DNA from: Pseudorhodoferax soli
GTDB lineage: Bacteria > Pseudomonadota > Gammaproteobacteria > Burkholderiales > Burkholderiaceae_C
Length of the DNA: 64,000 bases
NCBI RefSeq assembly: GCF_003337555.1
Contig: NZ_QPJK01000016.1
Span: 1 to 64,000, forward strand
Reading direction: 5' to 3'
Shown here: positions 1-8,251 of the stretch, piece by piece
Position numbering within the stretch: the stretch's first letter is position 1
How the letters are laid out: every line of letters begins with the position of its first letter
The notes under the pieces: generated by a model
Seen by the model: the letters and a program-made list of their open reading frames with translations, nothing else
Database searches by the model: none
Told to the model about the DNA's origin: nothing
Program-made: the position numbers and the translations under genes

Positions 1-783
1 GGCACCGCAGGGGTCTTCGGCATAGGCGACGACGCCTTGCATCTTGCGGCCCAGGCGGATGGCGTCCTGGAGGAGCCAGCCGCCGTTGGGGTCCAGCGTG
101 ACGCGCGCTTCCGGGAAGCGTTCGTGCAGGGCGGTGACAGCCTCGACCTCTTCGTCGCCACGCAGCACGCCGCCCTTGAGCTTGAAGTCCTGGAAGCCGT
201 AACGCTGTTGCGCCGCTTCGGCCAGGCGCACGATGGCCTCGGGGGTCATGGCCATCTCGTGGCGCAGGCGGAACCAGGCGTTGTCGGCCTCGGGCTCGCG
301 GCGGTAGGCCAGATCGGTCTTGTCACGGTCGCCGACGTAGAACAGGTAGCCCAGCATCTGCACGGCATCGCGCTGCTGGCCTTCGCCGAGCAGGGCGGCG
401 ACGGGCACTTCCAGGTGCTGGCCCAGCAGGTCGAGCAGCGCCGATTCGGCGGCCGTGACGGCGTGGATGGCCACGCGCAGGTCGAAGGTCTGCTGGCCGC
501 GGCCCCCGGCATCGCGCTCGGCGAACTGCGTGCGCATGGCGTTCAGCACGGCCTGGTGGTTGCCGATGGGCTGGCCGACGATGAGCGCGCGGGCGTCTTC
601 CAGCGTCTGGCGGATCTTCTCGCCCCCGGGCACCTCGCCCACGCCGGTGTGGCCGGCGTTGTCGGTCAGGATCAGCAGGTTGCGCGTGAAGTACGGGCCG
701 TGCGCGCCCGACAGGTTCATGAGCATGTCGTCGTGGCCCGCCACGGGCACGACGCGCAACTCGGTGACGACAGGGGTGGACAT
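1..783 (-). CDS. gudD: Glucarate dehydratase, partial (C-terminus off the left edge)
   Basis: Enolase-superfamily dehydratase that removes water from D-glucarate to give 5-dehydro-4-deoxyglucarate. The first 261 residues are in the window. They begin [18 protein letters not shown] and include the GudD-like stretches [31 protein letters not shown], the FKLKGG lysine motif and the DPNGGW metal-ligand strand. The ATG at 783 lies 23 bases after the small lipoprotein gene, so it is the last visible gene of the kdgD operon. Its product is the substrate of KdgD two genes upstream, which supports the assignment. The C-terminal part of the barrel cannot be checked. Confidence 0.93.
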   Translation of the reverse strand, partial: MSTPVVTELRVVPVAGHDDMLMNLSGAHGPYFTRNLLILTDNAGHTGVGEVPGGEKIRQTLEDARALIVGQPIGNHQAVLNAMRTQFAERDAGGRGQQTFDLRVAIHAVTAAESALLDLLGQHLEVPVAALLGEGQQRDAVQMLGYLFYVGDRDKTDLAYRREPEADNAWFRLRHEMAMTPEAIVRLAEAAQQRYGFQDFKLKGGVLRGDEEVEAVTALHERFPEARVTLDPNGGWLLQDAIRLGRKMQGVVAYAEDPCGA

Positions 784-806
784 GCAGCTTCCTGGGAAAA
801 GGTGGT

Positions 807-1256
807 TCAGACCGGCGGACGCACGGCCTGGCGGGCCAGCAGTTTCCACTGTCCGCCCTGCTTTTGCCAGACGTGCAGGATCTTGATGTTGACCTTGCCC
901 GGCTTGCCAGCGTCGTTGGTGTCTGCGACCAGCGTGTGACGCACGATGGCGGCATCGCCCACGACCTTGACGGTCTGCTCGCTGATGGCGATGGTCACGA
1001 AGTCGGACTTGGCGTCCAGCAGGTCGGCGATGAAGCTGGCCTTGGTGTCGACCTTGCCGCCCGAGTGGCCGTAGCTCAGGTCGTCGGCCACCAGCGCGGA
1101 CAGGGCCTCGCGCGTGGGGTCGACCATGGCCACGCGCAGCTTCTCGGCTGCGGCGGCCACGGCCGCGGTGTCGTTCGCGCCGCTGCCCGAGGGCATGCCG
1201 GCGCAACCGGCGACCAGGGCGGCCGCAGCCGCCACGAGGAACAGTTTCTTGACCAT
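807..1256 (-). CDS. NTF2-like (DUF4440/SnoaL-type) lipoprotein
   Basis: A 149-residue protein with a lipoprotein signal: a KK-containing N-terminus, a hydrophobic Ala-rich core and a lipobox LVAGC with Cys18. The mature part looks like a cone-shaped NTF2-like fold (DUF4440): an N-terminal helix around [15 protein letters not shown], then LSYGHSGG, and a C-terminal strand pattern [22 protein letters not shown] typical of the family. The function is not known; such folds serve as small-molecule binders or enzymes. It lies between kdgD and gudD with short gaps (49 and 23 bases), so it is probably co-transcribed with glucarate catabolism, an odd place for a membrane-anchored protein. Confidence 0.85.
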   Translation of the reverse strand: MVKKLFLVAAAAALVAGCAGMPSGSGANDTAAVAAAAEKLRVAMVDPTREALSALVADDLSYGHSGGKVDTKASFIADLLDAKSDFVTIAISEQTVKVVGDAAIVRHTLVADTNDAGKPGKVNIKILHVWQKQGGQWKLLARQAVRPPV

Positions 1257-1305
1257 GTGCGTGTCTCCTTGTTGTGTGTCGTTGTCTTGCGCGGTCGGGT
1301 CCGCC

Positions 1306-2217
1306 TTACTGCGGGCCGAGCTTCTTGATCAGCGCGGCCAGTTCTTCCATCTCATTGGGCTTCAGGTCGGACAGCGGTGCGCGCACCGGGCCGCCGTCGT
1401 GGCCGACGATCTTGGCGCCGGCCTTGATGATGGAGACCCCATAGCCTTCCACGCGGTTGCGGATGGCCAGGTAAGGCATGAAGAACTCCTTCAGCAGCTT
1501 GTGCTGTGTCGCCATGTCGTCGGTGGCCACGGCCTTGTAGAAGTCCATCGCCGTCTTCGGGATGAAGTTGAACACCGCCGACGAGTACACCGGCGTGCCC
1601 AGTGCCTTGTAGGCGGCGGCATAGACCTCGGCGGTGGGCAGGCCGCCCAGGTAGGCGAAGCGGTCGCCCAGCGCCATGAAGATCGAAGACATGGTCTCGA
1701 TGTTGCCCACGCCGTCCTTGAAGCCCACCAGGTTCGGGCAGCGCTCGGCCAGGGTGATCAGCGATTTCGGGGTGAGCTTGGTGCGGTCGCGGTTGTAGAC
1801 GATGACGCCGAACTTCACGCTCTTGCAGACCTGGGCCACGTGCTCGATCAGGCCTTCCTGGCCGGCTTCGGTCAGGTAGTGCGGCAGCAGCAGGATGCCG
1901 TGGGCGCCCAGGCGCTCGGCTTCCTGGGCATGGGCGATGGCGGTGCGGGTCGGGCCGCCGGCGCCGGCGATGATCGGCACCTTGCCGCGGCAGGTGTCCA
2001 CGGCGGTCTTGATGACCTGGCTGTATTCCTCACCGGCCAGCGAGAAATACTCGCCCGTGCCGCCGGCGGCGAACAGTGCGCTGGCGCCGTAGGGAGCCAG
2101 CCACTCCAGGCGCTCGATGTAGGTCTTGGGACGGAAGTTGCCCTGCTCGTCGAAGTCCGTGATCGGGAACGAGAGCAGGCCGGAGCCCATGATGGATTTG
2201 AGTTCTTGCGGGTTCAT
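1306..2217 (-). CDS. kdgD: 5-dehydro-4-deoxyglucarate dehydratase
   Basis: A 303-residue DapA-family aldolase-type enzyme that dehydrates and decarboxylates 5-dehydro-4-deoxyglucarate to 2,5-dioxopentanoate (2-oxoglutarate semialdehyde). It starts [20 protein letters not shown] and shows family landmarks: [15 protein letters not shown], the catalytic Tyr region VIVYNRD, and the Schiff-base lysine in VGFKDGVGN. The ATG at 2217 was chosen because the KdgD N-terminus starts there; the open frame continues upstream but overlaps the Bug gene. It follows the Bug gene by 29 bases and precedes a lipoprotein and gudD. The semialdehyde dehydrogenase that would complete the route is not in the window. 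Confidence 0.95.
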   Translation of the reverse strand: MNPQELKSIMGSGLLSFPITDFDEQGNFRPKTYIERLEWLAPYGASALFAAGGTGEYFSLAGEEYSQVIKTAVDTCRGKVPIIAGAGGPTRTAIAHAQEAERLGAHGILLLPHYLTEAGQEGLIEHVAQVCKSVKFGVIVYNRDRTKLTPKSLITLAERCPNLVGFKDGVGNIETMSSIFMALGDRFAYLGGLPTAEVYAAAYKALGTPVYSSAVFNFIPKTAMDFYKAVATDDMATQHKLLKEFFMPYLAIRNRVEGYGVSIIKAGAKIVGHDGGPVRAPLSDLKPNEMEELAALIKKLGPQ

Positions 2218-2246
2218 GTCGGTGTCCTGTTTGTAGGGGTCGAAAA

Positions 2247-3218
2247 TCAGTCGAGCTTGATGCCGGCGGCTTGCACCACGGATGCCCAGCGGGCACGCTC
2301 CTTGGCGAAGAACTGCTCTTCTTCGGCCGGTGCCATGGTCACCACCTCGGCGCCCTGCCCGGCCAGGCGTGAGCGGATGTCGGCCGAGCGGATCACGGTG
2401 ATGAGCTCCTTGTTCAGGCGCTGCACGATGGCGTCCGGCGTGCCACGCGCCACGCGGATGCCTTGCCAGGTGCCCGACTCGTAGCCCGGCACGCCCTGCT
2501 CGGCGATGGTCGGCGTCTCGCCCACCAGCGGCATGCGCGTGCCCTTGGACACGGCCAGCAGCTTCAGCTTGCCGCTCTGCACGTGCGGCAGCGTGGCGAG
2601 CATGCCGTTCATGAGCACCTGCGTCTGGCCGCCCACGGTGTCCTGGATGGCCTGCACGCCGCCCTTGTAGGGCACGTAGACCCACTTGGCACCGGTGGCG
2701 CGTTCCAGCGCCACGCCAGCCAGGTGCGGCGCGCTACCGGTGGCGGTCACGGCGAAGTTCAGGTCGGTGGTCTTGGACAGCGCGACCAGTTCCTTCAGGT
2801 TGTTGGCCTTCACGGACGGATGCACCACCAGCAGATGCGGCGAGTAGGCCAGCATGGTCACGCCGCGCAGGTCCTTGGACGGATCGAAAGGCAGCTTGGT
2901 GTAGACCGAGGGGCTGATCGCCAGCGCGCCGACGTCGCACAGCAGCAGCGTGTAGCCATCGGGTTGGGACTTGGCGACGAAGTCGGCGCCCAGGTTGCCG
3001 TTGGCACCAGCCTTGTTCTCCACGATGACGGTCTGCTTGAGCGCATCGGCCAGCGGCACGCTGATGGCGCGCGCGATGATGTCCGACGACCCACCCGGCG
3101 GGTACGGCACGATGATGCGGATGGGCTTGCTTGGCCAGGCGTCCTTGGTCTGCGCCAGGCCCGGCAGGGCGACGGTGGCGGCAGCGGCGGCCAGCAGTTC
3201 GCGGCGTTTCAGTTGCAT
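2247..3218 (-). CDS. Bug-family (tripartite tricarboxylate) substrate-binding protein
   Basis: A 323-residue periplasmic binding protein with a signal peptide (KRRELL, then an Ala-rich core ending near LPGLAQ). Family landmarks are [46 protein letters not shown] and WVYVPYKGG. No TctA/TctB membrane genes are adjacent, as is common for the expanded Bug family in Burkholderiales. As first gene of the kdgD-gudD operon it probably binds glucarate or another aldarate; this is inferred from position only. A copy of the inverted repeat found in front of the GntR gene lies 37-49 bases upstream of its start. Confidence 0.92.
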   Translation of the reverse strand: MQLKRRELLAAAAATVALPGLAQTKDAWPSKPIRIIVPYPPGGSSDIIARAISVPLADALKQTVIVENKAGANGNLGADFVAKSQPDGYTLLLCDVGALAISPSVYTKLPFDPSKDLRGVTMLAYSPHLLVVHPSVKANNLKELVALSKTTDLNFAVTATGSAPHLAGVALERATGAKWVYVPYKGGVQAIQDTVGGQTQVLMNGMLATLPHVQSGKLKLLAVSKGTRMPLVGETPTIAEQGVPGYESGTWQGIRVARGTPDAIVQRLNKELITVIRSADIRSRLAGQGAEVVTMAPAEEEQFFAKERARWASVVQAAGIKLD

Positions 3219-3254
3219 CGAGGTCTCCTCGGGTCGTGTGTTGCGATGAAGTCA

Positions 3255-3267
3255 GTCATCGTACAAC
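3255..3267. promoter_or_regulatory. Putative GntR operator of the glucarate operon
   Basis: GTCATCGTACAAC on the plus strand matches 11 of 13 positions of GTTGTCGTACAAC, the reverse complement of the palindrome in front of the GntR gene (4131-4143). It lies just upstream of the Bug-kdgD-gudD operon. The TTGT/ACAA core resembles known FadR-subfamily sites. Binding is inferred. Confidence 0.5.
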
Positions 3268-3305
3268 CAAAGACGAACTGCCGCCAGATTTTTTTGTGGC
3301 GAAGT

Positions 3306-4106
3306 TCAGTCGGCGGCGCCGGCCGAGCGCTGGGCAGCCTCCTGCGCCAGGCGCAGCCGTTCGCGGCTGTTGGTCAGGTGGATGCGCATGGCGGCGCGCG
3401 CCGAGTCGGGGTCGCGGCGCGCGATGGCGGCGTAGATCTCTTCGTGCTCGCGGTTCACGCGGACCAGGTACTCGCCGCGCCGGTCGTGGTTGCGGATCGC
3501 GCTCACGCGCGTGCGCGGGATCAGGCCCGTGCCCAGGTGGCCCATGATGTCGGCGAAGTACGGGTTGCCCGTGGCCTGGGCGATCTGCAGGTGGAAGCTG
3601 AAGTCGTGCGCCACGGTGTCGCCGCCGGCCGCCACATTGGCTTCGAACGCGTCGAGCGCGGCGCGCAGACCCTGCAATTGCTCTTCGCTGCGGCGCAAAG
3701 CAGCCAGGCCGGCCGACTCGGTCTCCAGGCTGATGCGCAGCTCCAGCACCGCCAGCACGTCGACCGTGGTGGCGATGTCCGAGCCCTCCAGCCGGAACAT
3801 GCCGGCCGCACGCGGCGGCAGCACGAAGGTGCCCACGCCGTGGTGGGTTTCCACCAGGCCGGAGGCCTGCAGCTTGGACAGCGCCTCGCGCACCACCGTA
3901 CGGCTGACGCCATAGGCCTGCATGATGGCCGACTCGGTCGGCAGCTTGTCGCCCGTGCGCAGCTGCTGGCTGCGGATCTTCTCGGACAGATCGTCCACCA
4001 ACCCGTGGGCCAGGCCGCGGCCACGCACGCGTGGAACGGCGGCCGCGAACGGCGCTGCGGCGGCGGTTTCGGGCGCGGTGGTCGGCCCGGATGACAGCGT
4101 GGACAT
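3306..4106 (-). CDS. FadR-subfamily GntR regulator (FCD domain)
   Basis: A 266-residue regulator with an N-terminal winged helix (about residues 30-100, including GDKLPTESAIMQAYGVSRTV and VREALSKLQASGLVETHHGVG) and a C-terminal FCD ligand-binding domain. Metal-binding type FCD residues are visible around AHDFSFHLQIAQATGNPYF and the later NREHEEIYAAI helix. It lies between the glucarate operon on the same strand and the divergent LacI gene. A clean palindrome sits 25 bases upstream of its start and a near copy lies upstream of the Bug gene, so it is probably an autoregulated repressor of the glucarate operon that responds to an aldarate intermediate. Confidence 0.92.
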   Translation of the reverse strand: MSTLSSGPTTAPETAAAAPFAAAVPRVRGRGLAHGLVDDLSEKIRSQQLRTGDKLPTESAIMQAYGVSRTVVREALSKLQASGLVETHHGVGTFVLPPRAAGMFRLEGSDIATTVDVLAVLELRISLETESAGLAALRRSEEQLQGLRAALDAFEANVAAGGDTVAHDFSFHLQIAQATGNPYFADIMGHLGTGLIPRTRVSAIRNHDRRGEYLVRVNREHEEIYAAIARRDPDSARAAMRIHLTNSRERLRLAQEAAQRSAGAAD

Positions 4107-4130
4107 GGGCTCATCATAGTTCTTCTAGCG

Positions 4131-4143
4131 GTTGTACGACAAC
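4131..4143. promoter_or_regulatory. Palindrome GTTGTACGACAAC, putative GntR operator
   Basis: A perfect inverted repeat of five-base arms (GTTGT/ACAAC) around ACG, between the divergent GntR and LacI starts. Its near copy at 3255-3267 lies before the glucarate operon. Shared occurrence makes it the likely site of the GntR protein. It could also affect the LacI promoter. Confidence 0.6.
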
Positions 4144-4226
4144 AGACCATGGGCCGATCCGCATTTCGCGCTGCTGTCCATCTGTGGCATGGTTCGCGCC
4201 CTGCCTCACTTACGGCCCATCCACCC

Positions 4227-5249
4227 ATGACTGTTCCGCGCAAGCGCGCCGCCACCATCCGCGACGTGGCCGAGGCCGCCCAGGTCTCCACCGCCACGGT
4301 GTCCAAGTTCGTCAACGGCAACCAGCGCTTCACGGCCGAGGTGGAGGCACGCATTGCGCAGGCCGTGCGCCAGCTGGGCTACTCGCTGAACCCGATGGCG
4401 CGCGGCATGATCACGGGCCAGACCGGCAACGTCGGCATCGTCATCCTGGACATCCGCAATCCCTATTTCACGAGCCTCGTGAAGGGCGCGGCGCGCCAGG
4501 CCGCCAGTGCCGGGCTCAACCTCATCATCGCGGACGCGGAAGAAAGCACCTCACCCGAGCTGGGGGTGCTGCAGTCGCTGCGCCGGCGCGTGGACGGGCT
4601 CATCGTCAGCGCGCGGCTGCCGGCGCCGGCCATCGAATCGCTGTTCGACAGCGGCACGCCCGTGGTGTTCTACGGCCGTCCCTCGCCCTACGAGAACAAC
4701 CACAACGTGGGCTGCGACAACTACGCCGCCGCGCTGATGCTGGGCCGCCACCTGCGCGAACTGGGACACCGGCGCATCAGCTACCTGGGTTTTTCGGGCG
4801 CGCGCTGGAGCTTCGAGCGCGAGCGCGGGCTCAAGGATGCCTTCAAGGGCGTGGACGCGCGCTTTCGCAGCTTCGACGCCCACGCCCCCTCGGCCGAGGA
4901 AGGCGAACGCCTGGCCTCCACCGTGCTGCTGTCGCAGGAACTGGACGACGCCATCGTCACCTACAACGACCTGCTCGCCATGGGCCTGCTGGTGGAAGCC
5001 AAGTCGCTGGGCATCCGCGTGCCCGAGCAGGTCTCGGTGGCGGGCTTCGACAACCTGGCCTACGGCCGGCTCGTGAGCCCGGCCCTCACCAGCGTGGACA
5101 TGATGGGCGAGGCCACGGGCGAACTGGCCATGCGCAAACTGGTCGGCGTGATCAAGGGCCAGCCCTCCGTGCACGAGGACGACGTGCTGCAGAGCCGCAT
5201 CGTCGCGCGCGAGTCCACCGGCCCGCGGCGGACTAGGGTAAACGATTAG
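4227..5249 (+). CDS. LacI-family transcriptional regulator
   Basis: A 340-residue regulator with the LacI helix-turn-helix at the N-terminus (ATIRDVAEAAQVSTATVSKF) and the hinge LGYSLNPMARGM, followed by a periplasmic-binding-like effector domain starting NVGIVILDIRNPYFTSL and ending near SVAGFDNLAYGR. The ATG at 4227 places the helix-turn-helix in the usual position; an upstream ATG at 4149 would add 26 residues lacking family character. It is divergent from the GntR gene and upstream of the uronate dehydrogenase cluster. TAAACG-type palindromes at 5239-5248 and 5330-5339 resemble LacI-family operators, so it probably controls that cluster. Confidence 0.93.
   Translation: MTVPRKRAATIRDVAEAAQVSTATVSKFVNGNQRFTAEVEARIAQAVRQLGYSLNPMARGMITGQTGNVGIVILDIRNPYFTSLVKGAARQAASAGLNLIIADAEESTSPELGVLQSLRRRVDGLIVSARLPAPAIESLFDSGTPVVFYGRPSPYENNHNVGCDNYAAALMLGRHLRELGHRRISYLGFSGARWSFERERGLKDAFKGVDARFRSFDAHAPSAEEGERLASTVLLSQELDDAIVTYNDLLAMGLLVEAKSLGIRVPEQVSVAGFDNLAYGRLVSPALTSVDMMGEATGELAMRKLVGVIKGQPSVHEDDVLQSRIVARESTGPRRTRVND
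5239..5248. promoter_or_regulatory. Degenerate LacI-type site TAAACGATTA
   Basis: Matches the palindrome TAAACGTTTA at 5330 in 9 of 10 positions and overlaps the LacI stop codon. Spacing between centres is 91 bases. It may be an auxiliary operator; support is only sequence similarity. Confidence 0.3.
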
Positions 5250-5298
5250 CTTGCGGGGATTGACGCCACCATGGCGCTGCAGGACGATCACCCCTGTT

Positions 5299-5319
5299 CG
5301 CCTGACGGCGTCTTTTTTT
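5299..5319 (+). terminator. Possible intrinsic terminator after the LacI gene
   Basis: A short hairpin CGCC-TGAC-GGCG is followed by TC and seven T residues. A wider alternative stem (GACGCC at 5262-5267 with GGCGTC at 5307-5312) ends at the same T tract. It would separate LacI transcription from the udh operon. The stem is short, so strength is uncertain. Confidence 0.5.
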
Positions 5320-5329
5320 CGAGACCAGT

Positions 5330-5339
5330 TAAACGTTTA
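5330..5339. promoter_or_regulatory. LacI-family operator-like palindrome TAAACGTTTA
   Basis: A perfect 10-base CG-centred palindrome, AT-rich against the local background, 86 bases upstream of the udh start. CG-centred palindromes are typical LacI-family sites. The flanks extend it imperfectly (GTTAAACGTTTACC). Confidence 0.55.
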
Positions 5340-5424
5340 CCTTGTTTCCTTGCGCTGGCGCAAGAAAACTTCTGGAAAGCCCGCACTGGTCGCCCGCTGA
5401 ATCCACGTCCAAACTTTTGCTGCC

Positions 5425-6252
5425 ATGTCCACTACGACTTCTTCCGATGCGCCCCGCCTGCAGCGCCTGCTCCTGACCGGTGCGGCTGGCGGCCTGGGCA
5501 AGGTGCTGCGCGAGCGCCTCGCCGGCCTGGCGCAGGTGCTGCGCGTCTCCGACATCGCAGCGCTCGGCGAGGCCCGCGGTGCGCACGAGGAAGTCGTGCC
5601 CTGCGACCTGTCCGACAAACAAGCCGTCGATGCGCTGCTGGCCGGCTGCGACGCCATCGTGCACCTGGGCGGCGTCTCGGTGGAACGGCCTTTCGAGGAG
5701 ATCCTCGAGGCCAACATCAAGGGCATCTTCAATGTCTACGAAGCCGCGCGCCGCCATGGCGTCAAGCGTGTGGTCTTCGCCAGCTCCAACCATGTGATCG
5801 GCTTCTACGAGCAGACGGAGAAGCTGGACGCGAACGTGCTGCGCCGGCCCGACGGCTACTACGGCCTGTCCAAGTCGTTCGGCGAGGACATGGCGCAGTT
5901 CTACTTCGACCGCTACGGCATCGAGACCGTCAGCATCCGCATCGGCTCCTCGTTCCCCGAGCCGCTGAACCGCCGCATGATGAGCACCTGGCTCAGCTAC
6001 GACGACCTGACCGCCTTGATCGAGAAGTCGCTGTTCACGCCGCAGGTGGGCCACGCCGTGGTCTACGGCGCCTCGGCCAACAAGGACGTCTGGTGGGACA
6101 ACCATGCCGCCGCCAAGCTCGGCTGGACGCCGAAGGACAGCTCCGAGGCGTTCCGCGCCAAGGTCGAGGCACAGCCACCCGTGGCGCCGACCGACCCGAA
6201 CGCGATCTACCAGGGCGGCGCCTTCACCGCCCAAGGCCCCTTCGGAGACTGA
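5425..6252 (+). CDS. udh: Uronate dehydrogenase
   Basis: A 275-residue NAD-dependent short-chain epimerase/dehydrogenase fold enzyme. It oxidises D-galacturonate or D-glucuronate to the aldaro-lactone. The nucleotide-binding GxxGxxG (GAAGGLG, residues 19-25), the catalytic Tyr146-x3-Lys150 in YYGLSKSFGEDM, and the Udh-like stretches VFASSNHVIGFY and RIGSSFPEP are visible. It is the first gene of a plus-strand cluster and is followed after one base by an SMP-30 lactonase, which would open the lactone product. The glucarate dehydratase operon nearby takes the next step. Confidence 0.93.
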   Translation: MSTTTSSDAPRLQRLLLTGAAGGLGKVLRERLAGLAQVLRVSDIAALGEARGAHEEVVPCDLSDKQAVDALLAGCDAIVHLGGVSVERPFEEILEANIKGIFNVYEAARRHGVKRVVFASSNHVIGFYEQTEKLDANVLRRPDGYYGLSKSFGEDMAQFYFDRYGIETVSIRIGSSFPEPLNRRMMSTWLSYDDLTALIEKSLFTPQVGHAVVYGASANKDVWWDNHAAAKLGWTPKDSSEAFRAKVEAQPPVAPTDPNAIYQGGAFTAQGPFGD

Positions 6253-6253
6253 A

Positions 6254-7141
6254 TTGAGCACCGCAGAACTGATCCTCGACGCACGCAACGGCACCGGCGA
6301 AAGCCCGGTCTGGCACGTGGGCGAGCAGGCGCTGTACTGGGTCGACATCCCGGGCAAGGCCATCCACCGCTGGTCGCCCGCGCAAGGCCACCGCCACTGG
6401 GCCACGGCCGAGATGCCGGCGTGCATCGCCGCCACGCCCACGCACGGCCGCTGGATCGCCGGCATGGAGACCGGCCTGTTCGCCTTGCAATTGCAGGACG
6501 ATGGTCAAGTCCATGCCGAGCGCCTGGCCGCCGTGCAGCACAGTGCGCCCGCGATGCGCTTCAACGACGGCCGCTGCGACCGCCAGGGCCGCTTCTGGGC
6601 CGGCACCATGTGCCTGGACATGGCGGCCGCCATCCGTGCCGGCGCCTGGTACCGCTACGGCACCGGGGACACCGCCCTGCCGACGCAGCTGACCGACTTC
6701 ATCGTGCCCAACGGCCTGGCCTTCAGCCCCGACGGCAAGACCATGTACCTGTCCGATTCGCATCCCCAGGTGCAGAGCATCTGGGCCTTCGATTACGACG
6801 TGGACAGCGGCACGCCATCCAACCGCCGCCTGTTCGTCGACATGAACGCCCTGCCCGGCCGCCCCGACGGCGCGGCCATCGACGTGGACGGCTGCTACTG
6901 GATCTGCGGCAACGACGCCGGGCTCGTGCACCGCTTCACGCCCGATGGCCGGCTCGACAAGTCCCTGGCCGTGCCCGTCAAGAAGCCCGCCATGTGCGCC
7001 TTCGGCGGCCCGCGGCTGGACACCTTGTACGTGACCTCGATCCGGCCGGGCGGCGACCTGTCGGACCAGCCGCTGGCCGGCGGCGTGTTTGCGCTGCGTC
7101 CGGGCGTGTGCGGATTGCCTGAACCCTCTTTCGCAGCATAG
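6254..7141 (+). CDS. SMP-30/gluconolactonase-family aldarolactonase
   Basis: A 295-residue six-bladed propeller lactonase. It begins at a TTG codon one base after the udh stop; no in-frame ATG lies between 6104 and the homologous region, and TTG gives the natural N-terminus STAELILDARNGTGESPVW, which carries the conserved metal-ligand Glu. Other family landmarks are RFNDGRCDRQGRFWAGTM, IVPNGLAFSPDGKTMYLSDS and RPDGAAIDVDGCYW. The likely role is hydrolysis of the galactaro- or glucaro-lactone made by Udh. The tight spacing suggests translational coupling. Confidence 0.9.
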   Translation: MSTAELILDARNGTGESPVWHVGEQALYWVDIPGKAIHRWSPAQGHRHWATAEMPACIAATPTHGRWIAGMETGLFALQLQDDGQVHAERLAAVQHSAPAMRFNDGRCDRQGRFWAGTMCLDMAAAIRAGAWYRYGTGDTALPTQLTDFIVPNGLAFSPDGKTMYLSDSHPQVQSIWAFDYDVDSGTPSNRRLFVDMNALPGRPDGAAIDVDGCYWICGNDAGLVHRFTPDGRLDKSLAVPVKKPAMCAFGGPRLDTLYVTSIRPGGDLSDQPLAGGVFALRPGVCGLPEPSFAA

Positions 7142-7180
7142 TTTTCATCCTGCCCCCCACCAACCCCTAGGAGACGACCC

Positions 7181-8161
7181 ATGACCTTCCGCCGCAACTT
7201 CATCGCCACCGCTGTGGCCGTTCTGGCCGCCACCGCCGGCCTGCAAGCCTCCGCACAGAACGTGCTGAAGGCTTCCGATACCCACCCGGCGGGCTATCCC
7301 ACCGTGGTGGCTGTCGAGAACCTCGGCAAGAAGCTCGATACGCAGACCAATGGGCGCATCAAGATGCGGATGTACCCCGGCGCGGTGTTGGGCGAAGAAA
7401 AGGAAACCGTCGAACAAACGCAGATCGGCGCGATCCAGATCAACCGCATCTCGCTGGGCGTGATCGGCCCGGTGGTACCGGAAGTCAACGTGTTCAACAT
7501 GCCCTTCGTGTTCCGCGACATCGCGCACATGCGCAAGGTGATCGACGGCCAGGTGGGCGATGACCTGCTCGCCAAGGTGACGGCCAGCCCGGCGCGCCTG
7601 GTGGCACTGGGCTGGATGGACGGCGGCGCACGCAGTCTGTACACCAAGAAGATGGTCAAGACCCCCGCCGACCTGAAAGGCGTGAAGGTCCGCATGATGG
7701 GCAACCCGCTGTTCGTGGACACCATGAACGCCATGGGTGGCAATGGCATTTCCATGTCCTACGGCGAAGTGTTCAGCGCGCTGCAGACCGGCGTGATCGA
7801 CGGCGCGGAGAACAACCCGCCCAGCATGTTCACCTCCAACCACTTCACCACCGGCGCCAAGTACTACGCGCAGACCAACCACCTGATCATTCCCGAGTTG
7901 CTGGTGATGTCCAAGGTGGCCTGGGACAAGCTCACGCCCGAAGACCAGGCGCTGATGAAAAAGCTGGGCCGCGAGGCGCAGATGGAGCAACGCGTGCTGT
8001 GGGACAAGAGCGTGGAAGACTACTCGGCCAAGCTCAAGGCCGCAGGCGTGGAGTTCGTGGCCGTCGACCAGAAGATGTTCTACGACGCCACCGCACCGGT
8101 GCGCGCCAAGTACGGTGCCAACTTCACCGACCTGATGAAGCGCATCTCCGACGTCAAGTAA
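7181..8161 (+). CDS. TRAP transporter solute-binding protein (DctP family)
   Basis: A 326-residue periplasmic binding protein with a signal peptide (TFRRNFIATAVAVLA to LQASAQ). DctP-family features include LGKKLDTQTNGRIKMRMYPG, the strand LKGVKVRMMGNPLF with the carboxylate-binding Arg, and the NNPPSMF region. An AGGAG Shine-Dalgarno precedes the ATG. It is followed by the small and large TRAP membrane subunits. Placement after udh and a lactonase suggests uronate or aldarate uptake; the substrate is inferred from context. Confidence 0.94.
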   Translation: MTFRRNFIATAVAVLAATAGLQASAQNVLKASDTHPAGYPTVVAVENLGKKLDTQTNGRIKMRMYPGAVLGEEKETVEQTQIGAIQINRISLGVIGPVVPEVNVFNMPFVFRDIAHMRKVIDGQVGDDLLAKVTASPARLVALGWMDGGARSLYTKKMVKTPADLKGVKVRMMGNPLFVDTMNAMGGNGISMSYGEVFSALQTGVIDGAENNPPSMFTSNHFTTGAKYYAQTNHLIIPELLVMSKVAWDKLTPEDQALMKKLGREAQMEQRVLWDKSVEDYSAKLKAAGVEFVAVDQKMFYDATAPVRAKYGANFTDLMKRISDVK

Positions 8162-8199
8162 GCGCCGCGTTCGTCAGTACAACGCTCCACTAGCAGATG

Positions 8200-8232
8200 C
8201 CCAGGGGCTGCCGACCATGGCAAGCCCCGGGG
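8200..8232 (+). promoter_or_regulatory. Intercistronic stem-loop between TRAP binding-protein and permease genes
   Basis: GGGGCTGCC (8204-8212) pairs with GGC plus AGCCCC (8219-8228) with one bulged A, extended by CCC/GGG after a mismatch. No T tract follows. Such hairpins commonly protect the upstream binding-protein mRNA and lower expression of the permease genes. The pairing is seen; the effect is inferred. Confidence 0.55.
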
Positions 8233-8251
8233 GTCAGGCCGGGCCAATAAC

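Noticed and set aside
3283-3301. Hairpin CGCCA...TGGCG with a run of T in the loop after the GntR gene
   Set aside because: The T tract is in the loop, not after the stem, so it does not make an intrinsic terminator on either strand.
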